From contig QMMN01000005.1 of the NCBI GenBank assembly GCA_003647275.1, forward strand, positions 22,704 to 86,703: a stretch of 64,000 nt of DNA. The letters are read 5' to 3'. The notes below the pieces were generated by a model. It saw only the letters and a list, made by a program, of their open reading frames with translations. It was not told the DNA's origin and did no database searches. The stretch comes from Deltaproteobacteria bacterium (GTDB taxonomy: Bacteria; Desulfobacterota; Desulfobacteria; Desulfobacterales; C00003060). The position numbers were made by a program, and so were the translations under genes. Positions within the stretch are counted from its first letter, which is position 1. The number at the start of each line of letters is the position of its first letter. Of this stretch, positions 44,927 through 53,711 are shown piece by piece.

Positions 44927-46462
44927 CTACTGCCTACTGCTTACTGCCAACTTCTCCAGCACCCGCCTCGCCTCTACCCTGTCATCAAAGGGGACGGTCT
45001 TTTCACCTATGACCTGATAGGTCTCATGTCCCTTGCCAGCGATAAGGACTGTGTCCCCAGCTGTGGCCGCACCAAGCCCCAATGCAATAGCCTTCCTGCG
45101 ATCTGGCTCCACAGCATAGCCTCGAGGGCCAAATCCCTTTCCCAATTCATGGAGTTCATATTGGTGACTTTGCACAGCAGCGATCCCTTCGACAATACCA
45201 GCCAGTATGACCTCGGGTGCCTCGGTACGCGGGTTATCAGAAGTCACCACGACAAGATCACTGAGCCTGCCTGCAATCGTGCCCATCATGGGGCGTTTAT
45301 CTTGATCCCGATCTCCTCCACAACCGAATACAGTGATCACACGGCCAGATGTGAGTCCTCGCAGAACAGTCAACACATTTTCTAGGGCGCCCGGCGTATG
45401 GGCATAGTCGACAAAGACCGAAAGCCCCAGGCCATTGGCCACGCACTCAAGCCGGCCAGGCACCCCCTGAAGATCCCTGATCCCTTTTTGAATGATCTGT
45501 GTGGGTATCCCAAGTGCCATTGCCACACCCGTGGCAGACAGGATGTTGTTTACATTGTGGTTCCCTACCAGAGAAGAGGTGAATTCAAAATCACCCTTGG
45601 GGGTTCGCACCCTACCTGAAGTACCCGCTACGGTGAAGTTGATATTTTGAGCCCGGATTTCGCACTCGTCTGAAAGTCCCACACGCAAGCATGGAACCGA
45701 GATCTCGGTGAACAACTCCCTGCCCCTGGGGTCATCCCAATTAATAACAGCAGTGGCCCGTCCCTGCTTTGACCCTACCCCCAGGTGCTCCACACAAAGC
45801 CGCCTTTTGCACTGCCAATAGGTTTCCATGTCCCCGTGATAGTCGAGGTGGTCCCTCGAAAAATTGGTAAAAATCCCCACATCGAACTCGCAGAAGGCCA
45901 CACGGTGAAGATCAAGGGCATGGGATGACACTTCAAGAACCACGTGGGTTGTGCCGCTGTCGGCCATCCTGCGCAGCATCCGCATAAGATCAAGGGACTC
46001 GGGTGTGGTCACTTGACTGGTAAAAGTTTCCCTTCCAAATCGGTAGTTGATGGTGCCAATAACGCCAACTTTAAAGCCCGCAGCATTCAATATGGACTCT
46101 ATCAAATATGCCGTTGTGGTCTTGCCGTTGGTACCCGTAATGCCGATCATACAAAGCTCGCGGGACGGATCTCCGTAAAATGCTGACGAAATGGCGGCCA
46201 GTGCCCGCCGGACGTCTTCAACCTGAGCCATACTGATCCATGGCGGCCCAGACCATAGCTTTTCTGTGACAATAGCAACGGCTCCCTTTTCGATTGCCTC
46301 TTCAATGTAGGTGTATCCATCGTAGCGCTGGCCCTGAATCGCCACAAAGAGCCCTCCGGGAGTCACAGTTCGCGAATCATAGTGGATGGAATCGATGATC
46401 TGGTCTTCAAATCCAACCAAACGCCTAACCGCCACAGCCTCCAAAAGAACACCTAGCTTCAC
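44927..46462 (-). CDS. murE: UDP-MurNAc-L-Ala-D-Glu ligase, meso-diaminopimelate type
   Basis: Adds the third stem residue. ATP loop GTNGKTTT (110-117), TTPESLDLMRML and VSSHALDLHRV are typical. The DNPR motif at 409-412 is the established marker of meso-DAP specificity, as expected for a Gram-negative. 511 aa. Its start overlaps the ftsI stop by four bases (ATGA). Confidence 0.98.
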   Translation of the reverse strand: MKLGVLLEAVAVRRLVGFEDQIIDSIHYDSRTVTPGGLFVAIQGQRYDGYTYIEEAIEKGAVAIVTEKLWSGPPWISMAQVEDVRRALAAISSAFYGDPSRELCMIGITGTNGKTTTAYLIESILNAAGFKVGVIGTINYRFGRETFTSQVTTPESLDLMRMLRRMADSGTTHVVLEVSSHALDLHRVAFCEFDVGIFTNFSRDHLDYHGDMETYWQCKRRLCVEHLGVGSKQGRATAVINWDDPRGRELFTEISVPCLRVGLSDECEIRAQNINFTVAGTSGRVRTPKGDFEFTSSLVGNHNVNNILSATGVAMALGIPTQIIQKGIRDLQGVPGRLECVANGLGLSVFVDYAHTPGALENVLTVLRGLTSGRVITVFGCGGDRDQDKRPMMGTIAGRLSDLVVVTSDNPRTEAPEVILAGIVEGIAAVQSHQYELHELGKGFGPRGYAVEPDRRKAIALGLGAATAGDTVLIAGKGHETYQVIGEKTVPFDDRVEARRVLEKLAVSSRQ

Positions 46463-48276
46463 CCCATCGTCGCAGCCTCCCGGGAGGCACTGAAAGACCC
46501 CCCTGCCCGCTGAGGGGCCTCCTGTTTGGAATTATCTCGGCCAAACTCTGTGGAGTCAGGGATGACCAGTTCAGGAGGAATCTTCAAATACCGAAGCGTT
46601 TCTTTGGCGATACGCCTGAACACCGGAGCGGCCACCACACCACCGTAATAGTCTTTCCGAGGTTCATCAATGACCACTAGAACGACAATCTCCGGATTTT
46701 CAGCAGGCACAAATCCTACAAATGAAGCGATATATTTGTCCTCTGCATAACCACATCCTGTGGGATCGGCCTTTTGGGCCGTACCAGTCTTTCCAGCAAC
46801 CCTGTAATCCCTCAGGGCTGCCCGAACACCTGTACCCCCCTTTTCCACTGTTCTTTCCAGCATATGGGTTAAGCAACGGGCATTTTGAGGTGAAATGACC
46901 TGTCGTAGCGCAGTGGGCCCAAAGCGCTGTACGATGCGGCCCTGCGCATCTGTCATGCACTGCACTAAATACGGCTTCATCAGGAGCCCGTCATTGGCTA
47001 TGGCGCAAACCGCGGCCCCAAACTGCAGGGCCGACACGGAAACGCCCTGTCCAAAACAGATTGCCCCAGCATCGATCTCAGACCAGCCTCCGACGGGGAG
47101 TAAGCTGCCTCGAGTCTCGCTGGGAAAGTCAATGCCAAACCTATGTCCAAAACCGAATTCCTTGAGTTTGTGGTAGAGGTATGCTGGTCCAATCTTTTCG
47201 CCCACCTTGGCAGCGCCAATGTTGCTAGAGTATTTCACAATATCCTGAAGCGAAAGCCTCTCATGGGGAGAAACGTCATGCACGACATTCTTACCAATCC
47301 GATAGGCACCCCCCTCGCAGTCAAATTCTGAACTGGGCTCGCAGAGTCCCGACTCCAGAGCTGCCGCGGCTAAGAATATCTTGAAGGTAGAGCCCGGTTC
47401 AAAGGCGTCTACGATCGCACGGTTTCGCCACAACCAGGGTTCGTATTGGGCAAAGATATTCGGATTAAATCGTGGGACGTGGGCCATGGCCAGGATTGCG
47501 CCGGTTCTGGGAACCATGACCAGCGCTATGCCTGACTTGGCAGAAAACGCCTTTACCCCTTCAGCTAGGGCCTGCTCAGCAATATATTGAACATTTTTAT
47601 CAATGTTCAAAATCAGGTTATGCCCTGCCTCGCCCTCAGGAGAGGTCTCTTCTGACATAAAACCCCGGCCAAGGGCATCGCTTAGGACTGTCCGGCTTCT
47701 TTTACAGCCTTTTAAAAAGGCGTCATAGTAGAATTCCAGACCCTCCAAACCCCTGCCGTCCATCCCACAAAACCCTATGACCTGTGAAGCCAGGCCTTTC
47801 AAAGGATAGAATCGGCGGCTTTCTCTGACAAAGTCAACGCCATCAAGCTTTAATGCTCTAACTGCCGAGACCTCTGTTGGGTCTGCATGCCGCTTGATCC
47901 AGACAAATCTCTTGTCAGACGTTAACTGCTGCAAGAGATGCTCTTGCTCCAGGTTTAAGACTCGCGCCAGGCTCGAGGCCGTGTTTTCTGGAGAGCAAAT
48001 CTGTCTCGGATAGGCGCAGACGGAAGCGACGTCGATGCTTACCGCTAGTTCCGCGTAGTTTCGGTCATAGATGGTGCCCCGTTTTGGCCTGTTGTAAGAG
48101 ATCTTTTCGTACTGACCTGCAGCCTTGGTGTGAAGCTGCTTGCCGTCAAGGACTTGCAACTGAAAAGCCCGACCTACCACGAGGCCGAAGCAAACGCCCA
48201 AAACAGTCCCCACCACCATGATCCGGAACCGAATCCACTTGAAGGAATTCGATCTCTTTGTGCTTCGGGTCATCAC
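46459..48276 (-). CDS. ftsI: Septal peptidoglycan transpeptidase FtsI (PBP3)
   Basis: Class B penicillin-binding protein that cross-links septal peptidoglycan. One N-terminal TM helix (IMVVGTVLGVCFGLVVG), dimerisation domain with RGTIYDRN, and transpeptidase motifs: STFK with Ser296, SSN in KYSSNIGAAK, and KTG in VAGKTGTAQK. 605 aa, within range. It overlaps ftsL by four bases. Confidence 0.98.
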   Translation of the reverse strand: MMTRSTKRSNSFKWIRFRIMVVGTVLGVCFGLVVGRAFQLQVLDGKQLHTKAAGQYEKISYNRPKRGTIYDRNYAELAVSIDVASVCAYPRQICSPENTASSLARVLNLEQEHLLQQLTSDKRFVWIKRHADPTEVSAVRALKLDGVDFVRESRRFYPLKGLASQVIGFCGMDGRGLEGLEFYYDAFLKGCKRSRTVLSDALGRGFMSEETSPEGEAGHNLILNIDKNVQYIAEQALAEGVKAFSAKSGIALVMVPRTGAILAMAHVPRFNPNIFAQYEPWLWRNRAIVDAFEPGSTFKIFLAAAALESGLCEPSSEFDCEGGAYRIGKNVVHDVSPHERLSLQDIVKYSSNIGAAKVGEKIGPAYLYHKLKEFGFGHRFGIDFPSETRGSLLPVGGWSEIDAGAICFGQGVSVSALQFGAAVCAIANDGLLMKPYLVQCMTDAQGRIVQRFGPTALRQVISPQNARCLTHMLERTVEKGGTGVRAALRDYRVAGKTGTAQKADPTGCGYAEDKYIASFVGFVPAENPEIVVLVVIDEPRKDYYGGVVAAPVFRRIAKETLRYLKIPPELVIPDSTEFGRDNSKQEAPQRAGGSFSASREAATMG

Positions 48277-48563
48277 GGGATCACCTTGACCTGTCTTGGG
48301 TCGGGCATGACTAAACCTCGTTTCTGGGCTATGCGGATGATACGCTCAGGGGATCTCAAACGAGCCTCCTCTATCTGTAGCTTCCTGTGAACTTCCATCA
48401 AGCGCTGGTGCTCTTTGACAACTTCATTAATTTCATACCCGGTTCGCACGTACTGCACCCGACACCAGGTATACACGAGAAGTTCTGCTATAAAGATCAC
48501 CATAAGTGGAATCCATAAGGCTATCATAGGGTATCGCCCCTTGGAAGCTTTCCCCTTTTTCAT
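48273..48563 (-). CDS. ftsL: Cell division protein FtsL
   Basis: Small bitopic divisome protein. A basic N-terminus (KKGKASKGRYP) leads to a TM helix (MIALWIPLMVIFIAELLVYTW) and a periplasmic coiled coil (VVKEHQRLMEVHRKLQIEEARLRSPERIIRIAQKRGLVMP). The RSPERI...A...GL ending is characteristic. 96 aa. Overlaps both rsmH and ftsI by four bases, so translation is coupled. Sequence conservation of FtsL is low; position and topology support the call. Confidence 0.92.
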   Translation of the reverse strand: MKKGKASKGRYPMIALWIPLMVIFIAELLVYTWCRVQYVRTGYEINEVVKEHQRLMEVHRKLQIEEARLRSPERIIRIAQKRGLVMPDPRQVKVIP

Positions 48564-49504
48564 TGTCCCTCCTCTCCAAGCCGTTCGACCGCCCGCAACT
48601 TAGCGCTTCGAGCCATAGGGTTTTCCTGAACCTCTGCTGGATTGGGTCGCACCGGCTTCTTCGTCAGGATACGCACTTGGGGTATCTTTCCGCACACACA
48701 CTTCGGGAAGTCAGGTGGGCAGGTACACCCCCGAGCAAGAGCTCTGAAGCGCTCTTTGACAATACGGTCTTCCAATGAGTGGAATGACAGGATGCAAAGC
48801 CGCCCTCCCGGATTGAGGAGATTGGGTGCCACATCCAAAAATTTCTTCAAGCTGTCCAGTTCCTGGTTCACTGCGATCCTTATGGCTTGAAATGTCCGTG
48901 TGGCAGGATGGATTCGCCGGTGACGGTACCAAGCCGGAACCGCCTTCTTGACAATCTCGGCCAATCGCAAGCTTGACCGAATCGCGTGCTGGCGGCGGGC
49001 ATGCACAATACATTTTGCAATGCGACCGGCCCAGGGCTCCTCTCCATACCGGGCTATAAGATCTGCAAGATCCTTTTCCGATAGCCTGTTTAGAAGTGCC
49101 TCGGCCGTGTCGCCCTGCTCTGAATTCATACGCATATCCAAGGACTCGTCCCGCATGAAGCTGAAACCCCGACCGCTTTCTTCCAGTTGATAGAGTGAAA
49201 GCCCCAAATCGAGCAAAATCCCATCCACCCCCGTCGTACGTAACCGTGAAAGGATTTGTGGGAGGTGGGTAAAGTTATCGTGAAAGATTTGGATATTGGG
49301 TTGAAGAAGGGATTTCCGGGTATAGGCAATCGCATCTGGATCTCGATCGATGCCGATGAGATGGCCATTTGGACCGATGGCTTGCAAAATAGCTTGGGCA
49401 TGGCCACCCCCCCCTAAGGTACCATCCACATATGTCTTGCCAGGCGAGCAGTTTAGATAGTCAATGACCTCTTTGACCATGACGGGGACATGGCGATATC
49501 GCAT
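48560..49504 (-). CDS. rsmH: 16S rRNA N4-methylcytidine(1402) methyltransferase RsmH
   Basis: SAM-dependent methylation of C1402. HVPVMVKEVIDYL, the SAM site YVDGTLGGGGHAQAIL, IGIDRDPDAI, DGILLDLGLSLYQLEESGRGFSF and the C-terminal LSFHSLEDRIVKERFR are diagnostic. 314 aa is normal. Starts 12 bases after mraZ. Confidence 0.98.
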   Translation of the reverse strand: MRYRHVPVMVKEVIDYLNCSPGKTYVDGTLGGGGHAQAILQAIGPNGHLIGIDRDPDAIAYTRKSLLQPNIQIFHDNFTHLPQILSRLRTTGVDGILLDLGLSLYQLEESGRGFSFMRDESLDMRMNSEQGDTAEALLNRLSEKDLADLIARYGEEPWAGRIAKCIVHARRQHAIRSSLRLAEIVKKAVPAWYRHRRIHPATRTFQAIRIAVNQELDSLKKFLDVAPNLLNPGGRLCILSFHSLEDRIVKERFRALARGCTCPPDFPKCVCGKIPQVRILTKKPVRPNPAEVQENPMARSAKLRAVERLGEEGQ

Positions 49505-49516
49505 GGCCCTCTCACA

Positions 49517-49963
49517 TTAAAGTCCCAGTTCAGCGACCTCGTTCCTCACATCCTCGTTCTTGATATCATTCTGAAGTCTCGCATCCTCCTCCATCCAGCT
49601 TTCCTTTGCCCATATCTCAAAATGATCAAGCACCCCTACAAGCACGATCTCTTTGTTTAGACCAGCATACTGCCGAAGGCTTGGTGGAATCAGAATGCGA
49701 GCCTGCTTATCGAGGAAACACTCATGGGCACCACCTATGAAAATCCGCCGGAAACGCCGCATATTTTCACTCTTCACAGATAGGTTGAGGATACGCTCTT
49801 CAATCTTTCGCCATTGTTCAAAGGTATAACAAAACAGGGCCCCATCCATCTTTGAAACCATAACCCCGTCCACGCTACTCTGCTTCAACACATCCCGAAA
49901 ACGGGCCGGAATAATTAATCGCCCTTTGGCATCAAGGTTATGAAATGAGCTGCCCCGAAACAT
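49517..49963 (-). CDS. mraZ: Transcriptional regulator MraZ
   Basis: AbrB-like DNA-binding protein that represses the dcw operon in E. coli. Two SpoVT/AbrB half-domains carry the signatures SFHNLDAKGRLIIPARFRD and CFLDKQARILIPPSLRQYAGL. The ATG at 49963 (148 aa) has AGGTGG 7 nt upstream; a frame extension to 49990 lacks a site. First gene of the cluster and likely autoregulator through the boxes just upstream. Confidence 0.97.
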   Translation of the reverse strand: MFRGSSFHNLDAKGRLIIPARFRDVLKQSSVDGVMVSKMDGALFCYTFEQWRKIEERILNLSVKSENMRRFRRIFIGGAHECFLDKQARILIPPSLRQYAGLNKEIVLVGVLDHFEIWAKESWMEEDARLQNDIKNEDVRNEVAELGL

Positions 49964-49975
49964 CTCTTGACCACC

Positions 49976-50000
49976 TCTACATACATCCACTTTAACCCAC
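49976..50000 (-). promoter_or_regulatory. Candidate MraZ operator
   Basis: On the minus strand GTGGG, GTGGA and GTAGA begin exactly 10 bases apart (complement of 50000, 49990 and 49980). MraZ in E. coli binds TGGG-type repeats with 10-bp periodicity upstream of its own gene. The third box is degenerate. Confidence 0.5.
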
Positions 50001-50008
50001 TATCTGGC

Positions 50009-50037
50009 CTAATATCGACTTAAAAATACAATGTCAA
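50009..50037 (-). promoter_or_regulatory. Sigma-70-type promoter of the dcw cluster
   Basis: On the minus strand TTGACA (50032-50037), a 17-bp spacer and TATTAG (50009-50014), about 45 bases before mraZ. The next upstream stretch is AT-rich and could be an UP element. Confidence 0.75.
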
Positions 50038-50570
50038 GGAAAAAATGGAATTACAATGATTATTTTTATGAATAATTAATGGAATTTAAAATTTAAACAA
50101 ATGAATGGCCTTTGGTGGTTTTTTGTGGAGCATCCTAAAACCCAACATATAGTGGTCTTGCCTATGAAGATATACGATATGAGCGGCATTCAGCGCTGTT
50201 TCATCCTCTAATTCATAATTACGGTGAGGTATTTCAGGTCGTATTGATTCACCATGAAGACACTAAGGTCACAGAGAGCTTTGTCTTTTTTCCCCATCGG
50301 AAAACGGCAATGGACAAAAACAACCTGCCCTCACAAGGAAAACATGGTCTTTGCTCCGCCTGCCCAGACTGATGCTTTTCCTTTGCCGCCGTCTCCCGGC
50401 AAACGAAAAAATGACACCTCCGCGTTCTCCGTGCCTCTGTAATGAACACATGTTCTGGCCGAAAATCTTTAAATTTTCTTCACTTTACTAAGCTGTTACT
50501 ATATTTATGAAAACATGCACGGAGGATTAGAGGGTGGGAGCTGCAAACATGACAGACAAAAGCCGTTAAA
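50038..50570. other. Intergenic region upstream of the dcw promoter
   Basis: An AT-rich stretch (50038-50100) is followed by sequence without a convincing gene. A pair of segments at about 50254-50275 (cactaaggtcacagagagc) and 50420-50445 (ccgcgttctccgtgcctctg) are roughly inverted and resemble the cacggaga-type intergenic repeats common in bacteria. Reading frames here lack ribosome-binding sites. Confidence 0.4.
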
Positions 50571-51575
50571 CTATGGGCGGCGATGTTGATATCGTCGTAC
50601 CATCCGATTGTGCTCACGTAGGGTGCGGGAAAAGTGGTGGGAGCCGTCATTTCTGGATACAAAGTACAGATAGGGTTGATCAGATGGATAAAGGACCGCC
50701 TCAATGGAAGCTCGGCCAGGGTTAGCAATGGGGCCCGGCGGGAGTCCCATAATTTGGTAAGTATTATAAGGGGTCACGGTCTGGAGATCCTTGCGAGTCA
50801 AGTTCCCATCAAAGTCCTTAATGCCGTAGATGACTGTCGGATCGCTTTCAAGGCGCATCCTCCGTTTGAGCCGATTGAGAAACACAGCCGAAATAAGGGG
50901 TCGTTCTTCCGGTTTTGCTGTCTCCTTTTCAACGATAGAGGCCAGTGTCACTACCTGATGGGTGGTAAGACCTATGGCACGAGCCCGCTTGGTCCAAGCA
51001 GGCGTGAAGACAGAACGAAAGTGGGCTACCATCTTTCTTATGACCTGCTTTGGCGTAACGCCTTTTGGGAAATAATAGGTTTCCGGAAAGAGATAGCCTT
51101 CAAAGGTATTCCCCTCAAGGCCAAGCGCCTTCACCAAGCCCCGATCACAAGCCGCCCGCAAAAAGGCATCCCGAGATACCAACCCTGCTGTCTCAAGGAT
51201 CCGGGCGATTTGCACCAGTGTGGCTCCCTCCGGGATCACCACTTTGTGCAGGAGGATTTCGCCACGGACCAGGGTATCCAGGATGGTCCACGGCGACATG
51301 GAGGTTTGAAGAACGTATTCTCCTGCCTGAATCCGCCTGTCGTCCCCCCTAAGCCGAACAAGCCATCGAAATTTTGTGGGGTGCCGTACCAGGCCAACCT
51401 TTTGAAGCTGAGTAACAGTCTCGGAAAAGCCCTGTCCGGGTTTTATCCACACAACAATGGTGGTATTGGTAGCACTTGTAGGGGTAACCGCGTACTGATA
51501 GAGCATAAACCCCGCACCTGCAGCTGCAAGGAAGACAAGAAGAGCCACAAAGAGTATGATGTTTGCCGGTTTCAC
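50571..51575 (-). CDS. mltG: Endolytic transglycosylase MltG (YceG)
   Basis: Membrane-anchored lytic transglycosylase thought to end glycan-strand growth. An N-terminal TM helix (IILFVALLVFLAAAGAGFML) is followed by a LysM-like region (VVIPEGATLVQIARILETAGLV). The catalytic domain reads LEGYLFPETYYFPKG, LASIVEKETAKPEERPLISAVFLNRL and MRLESDPTVIYG; the catalytic Glu is in VEKET. The start is a GTG at 51575 after GGGAGG. It lies upstream of the dcw cluster on the same strand. Confidence 0.96.
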   Translation of the reverse strand: MKPANIILFVALLVFLAAAGAGFMLYQYAVTPTSATNTTIVVWIKPGQGFSETVTQLQKVGLVRHPTKFRWLVRLRGDDRRIQAGEYVLQTSMSPWTILDTLVRGEILLHKVVIPEGATLVQIARILETAGLVSRDAFLRAACDRGLVKALGLEGNTFEGYLFPETYYFPKGVTPKQVIRKMVAHFRSVFTPAWTKRARAIGLTTHQVVTLASIVEKETAKPEERPLISAVFLNRLKRRMRLESDPTVIYGIKDFDGNLTRKDLQTVTPYNTYQIMGLPPGPIANPGRASIEAVLYPSDQPYLYFVSRNDGSHHFSRTLREHNRMVRRYQHRRP

Positions 51576-51866
51576 AACCCTCCCTTTGTATCAACAACAT
51601 ATGCGAAATGTTTACCCCGAGTCAAGGCACAACAGCGCGTGGACGAGACGTTCGGCTGACCATACGTACGTACAGACCGTTGTCTGAACAAAATTGCCTT
51701 GAGCGATGATTGAAACAGCTTCTCAAGTTTCAGCCCTCTTTTGGGAGTTGCTCACCTCATGCCCTGTGCACGGCTATTTGGGCAACAGTCTGTTTACTTT
51801 TGAACCTTTAAGAGAAATATGATAAAAAAATACGCTTAATCGGCTCAATGGGCCTCGGGATTATCC

Positions 51867-53060
51867 ATGAGAATCATACTGTTTGCCGGAAAAGGTGGCG
51901 TTGGCAAAACAAGCATTTCGGCTGCAAGTGGCGTGGCCTGTGCGAAAAAAGGCCTCAAGACCCTCATTATGTCTCTTGATGCTGCCCACAGTCTGGTTGA
52001 CTCCTTTGACCTTGACAAGACCCTCATGGACAGAAATAGGGGAAAACCTCTCCGGGTGGCCAAGAATCTATCCATCCAGGAGGTAGATGTCCAGGAAGAG
52101 ATTACTAAGAACTGGGGGGACGTACATAAGTACATCAGCACCCTTTTGAATATCTCGGGCATTGACGAGGTGCTGGCCGAGGAACTTGCCATCTTGCCTG
52201 GCATGGAAGAGGTAAGTTCACTCTTGTACATCAATCGCTACGTGGCGCAGAAGCGCTACGATGTTATCCTGCTTGACTGTGCGCCTACGGGGGAGTCGAT
52301 TCGCTTTGTTAGCATCCCAACAAGCCTTGAATGGTACATGAAAAAACTCTTTAATGTTGAGCGCAGGATCGTCAAGGTGGCCCGGCCCATCACAAAGAGG
52401 CTCTATGAAGTGCCCCTTCCGGGAGATGAGTATTTCGCTAATATCCAGCGGCTCTTTGATCGACTGGAAGGCGTCGACAGTATCCTGTCAAATCCTAACA
52501 TCACCACGGTGCGATTGATTACCAACCCTGAAAAAATCATCTTGAAAGAGACACAGCGAGCCTATATGTATTTTAGCCTCTACAAGATGTGCATAGATGC
52601 CATTGTTATTAATCGCATATTCCCTGATGCAGTTAACAATGGCTATTTTGCCCGCTGGAAAGAAACACAGGACCGCTACATCAAGGAGACCGAACAGCTC
52701 TTTAGCCCGATTCCTGTATTCAAGGTTCCCATGCTGAAGGATCAGGTGGTCGGCATGGGAGAACTTTCAAAACTCGCGATAGAAATCTACGGCGCCCGCA
52801 GCCCTGAAGAGATCCTGTATGCAGACACTCCTTACACTTTCAGAAAAGTAGGTAAGGATTACTTTCTGGACATCAAGATACCCTTCTTGACTAAAAAGGA
52901 GGTGGAGTTAAGCAAACGAAATGAGGAATTGATTGTTCGCATCGGTGGGTTTAAGCGGCACGTGTTGCTCCCGCGCAACATTGCTGCCAGGCAACCTTCG
53001 GGTGCAAAGATTGAACATGGCAAGGTTATCATCAAATTTGGAGGAAAACATGGCCCCTAA
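51867..53060 (+). CDS. ArsA/Get3-family ATPase
   Basis: Deviant Walker-A P-loop AGKGGVGKTS (7-16), switch I SLDAAHSLVDSF and switch II DCAPTGESIRF place it in the ArsA/Get3/TRC40 group. No CXXC or arsenite-site cysteines of the classical ArsA kind are evident, and no ars genes are near. A C-terminal part (YFLDIKIPFLTKKEVELSKRNEELIVRIGGFKRHVLLP) resembles the small beta domain added in some bacterial Get3-like proteins. 397 aa. The next gene overlaps its end by 11 bases, so the two may work together. Role unknown. Confidence 0.9.
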   Translation: MRIILFAGKGGVGKTSISAASGVACAKKGLKTLIMSLDAAHSLVDSFDLDKTLMDRNRGKPLRVAKNLSIQEVDVQEEITKNWGDVHKYISTLLNISGIDEVLAEELAILPGMEEVSSLLYINRYVAQKRYDVILLDCAPTGESIRFVSIPTSLEWYMKKLFNVERRIVKVARPITKRLYEVPLPGDEYFANIQRLFDRLEGVDSILSNPNITTVRLITNPEKIILKETQRAYMYFSLYKMCIDAIVINRIFPDAVNNGYFARWKETQDRYIKETEQLFSPIPVFKVPMLKDQVVGMGELSKLAIEIYGARSPEEILYADTPYTFRKVGKDYFLDIKIPFLTKKEVELSKRNEELIVRIGGFKRHVLLPRNIAARQPSGAKIEHGKVIIKFGGKHGP

Positions 53061-53298
53061 AAAAACAACCAAAAAAACAGCCAAACAAGAACAGGACTTT
53101 GTTTGTCCTTTGTGCCTGTTTGTTGGGTGCCTCAAGAACATGACCGAGAGAAAATCCGCCTTCTTCGAACACATGAATAACGCGCGTATTGAATTTCTTG
53201 AAGGCATCAAGTCCCTCATAGATGAACGGATTGAGGCTATTAAAAAGGGCACGGGGGACAAAAAGTCTAAGCTGACTAAAATCAAGGTCGAGGATTAA
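53050..53298 (+). CDS. Small Cys-containing protein partnered with the ArsA-like ATPase
   Basis: 82 aa, not recognised. A Lys/Thr-rich N-terminus is followed by FVCPLCLFVGCLKNMTERKSAFFEHMNNA. The three cysteines (CPLC and GC) could bind a metal. A helical charged tail ends in IKVED. GGAGG is 5 nt before the ATG at 53050. Overlap with the ATPase gene implies coupled translation and a shared function. Confidence 0.78.
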   Translation: MAPKKTTKKTAKQEQDFVCPLCLFVGCLKNMTERKSAFFEHMNNARIEFLEGIKSLIDERIEAIKKGTGDKKSKLTKIKVED

Positions 53299-53317
53299 CG
53301 CCCCAGTATTGCATTTT

Positions 53318-53450
53318 GAAGATTCCCAGCAGCAAGCCCTGTTGAATCATGTCTCTGGTGATAAGCGACTAATCTCAAATTCCTTAATCAGGTCGTATCA
53401 TCATATTGATTCCAAGGTAACGATTCTACGGAGCAAGCTGCGGGGAATGC
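53318..53450 (+). repeat. Long REP-like repeat, copy A
   Basis: About 130 bases closely matching the reverse complement of 58498-58641. Shared parts include aatcatgtct, ataagcgact, ttccttaatcaggt and agcaagctgcgg. A frame through it gives peptides such as NSLIRSYHHIDSKVTILRSKLRG, similar to the peptide from the other copy, but no ribosome-binding site or full-length homologue is evident. The rest of 53299-53700 holds no gene. Confidence 0.7.
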
Positions 53451-53711
53451 CATCTCTGGACATTTCCGATCTGATCTCGTGCCTTATATCGTTCGCCTTG
53501 AACAAAGGCATGATCAACTTCTCGGGGGGCGTGATGTATGCTCTTTTTGGTCTTGACATCTCACACGTTGTTAATTTATTATAATTTATGCTTAGACTGT
53601 TGCTAAGCAGTTGTCCGCTCACCCTTCAGAAAGCAAATTTAAAAGACCACCCACATCTACATTCCAACAATTTAGACAACAGCCTACTTACAATTAAGGG
53701 AGGTGACTAGT

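Noticed and set aside
50634..51659. Long plus-strand open frame (about 341 codons) opposite mltG
   Set aside because: It is the antisense of a clear mltG gene, has no recognisable domain or ribosome-binding site, and is rich in improbable residues.
53309..53584. 91-codon frame within the long REP-like repeat
   Set aside because: Its first half is repeat sequence shared with 58498-58641, and no ribosome-binding site is present. Treated as a repeat, not a gene.
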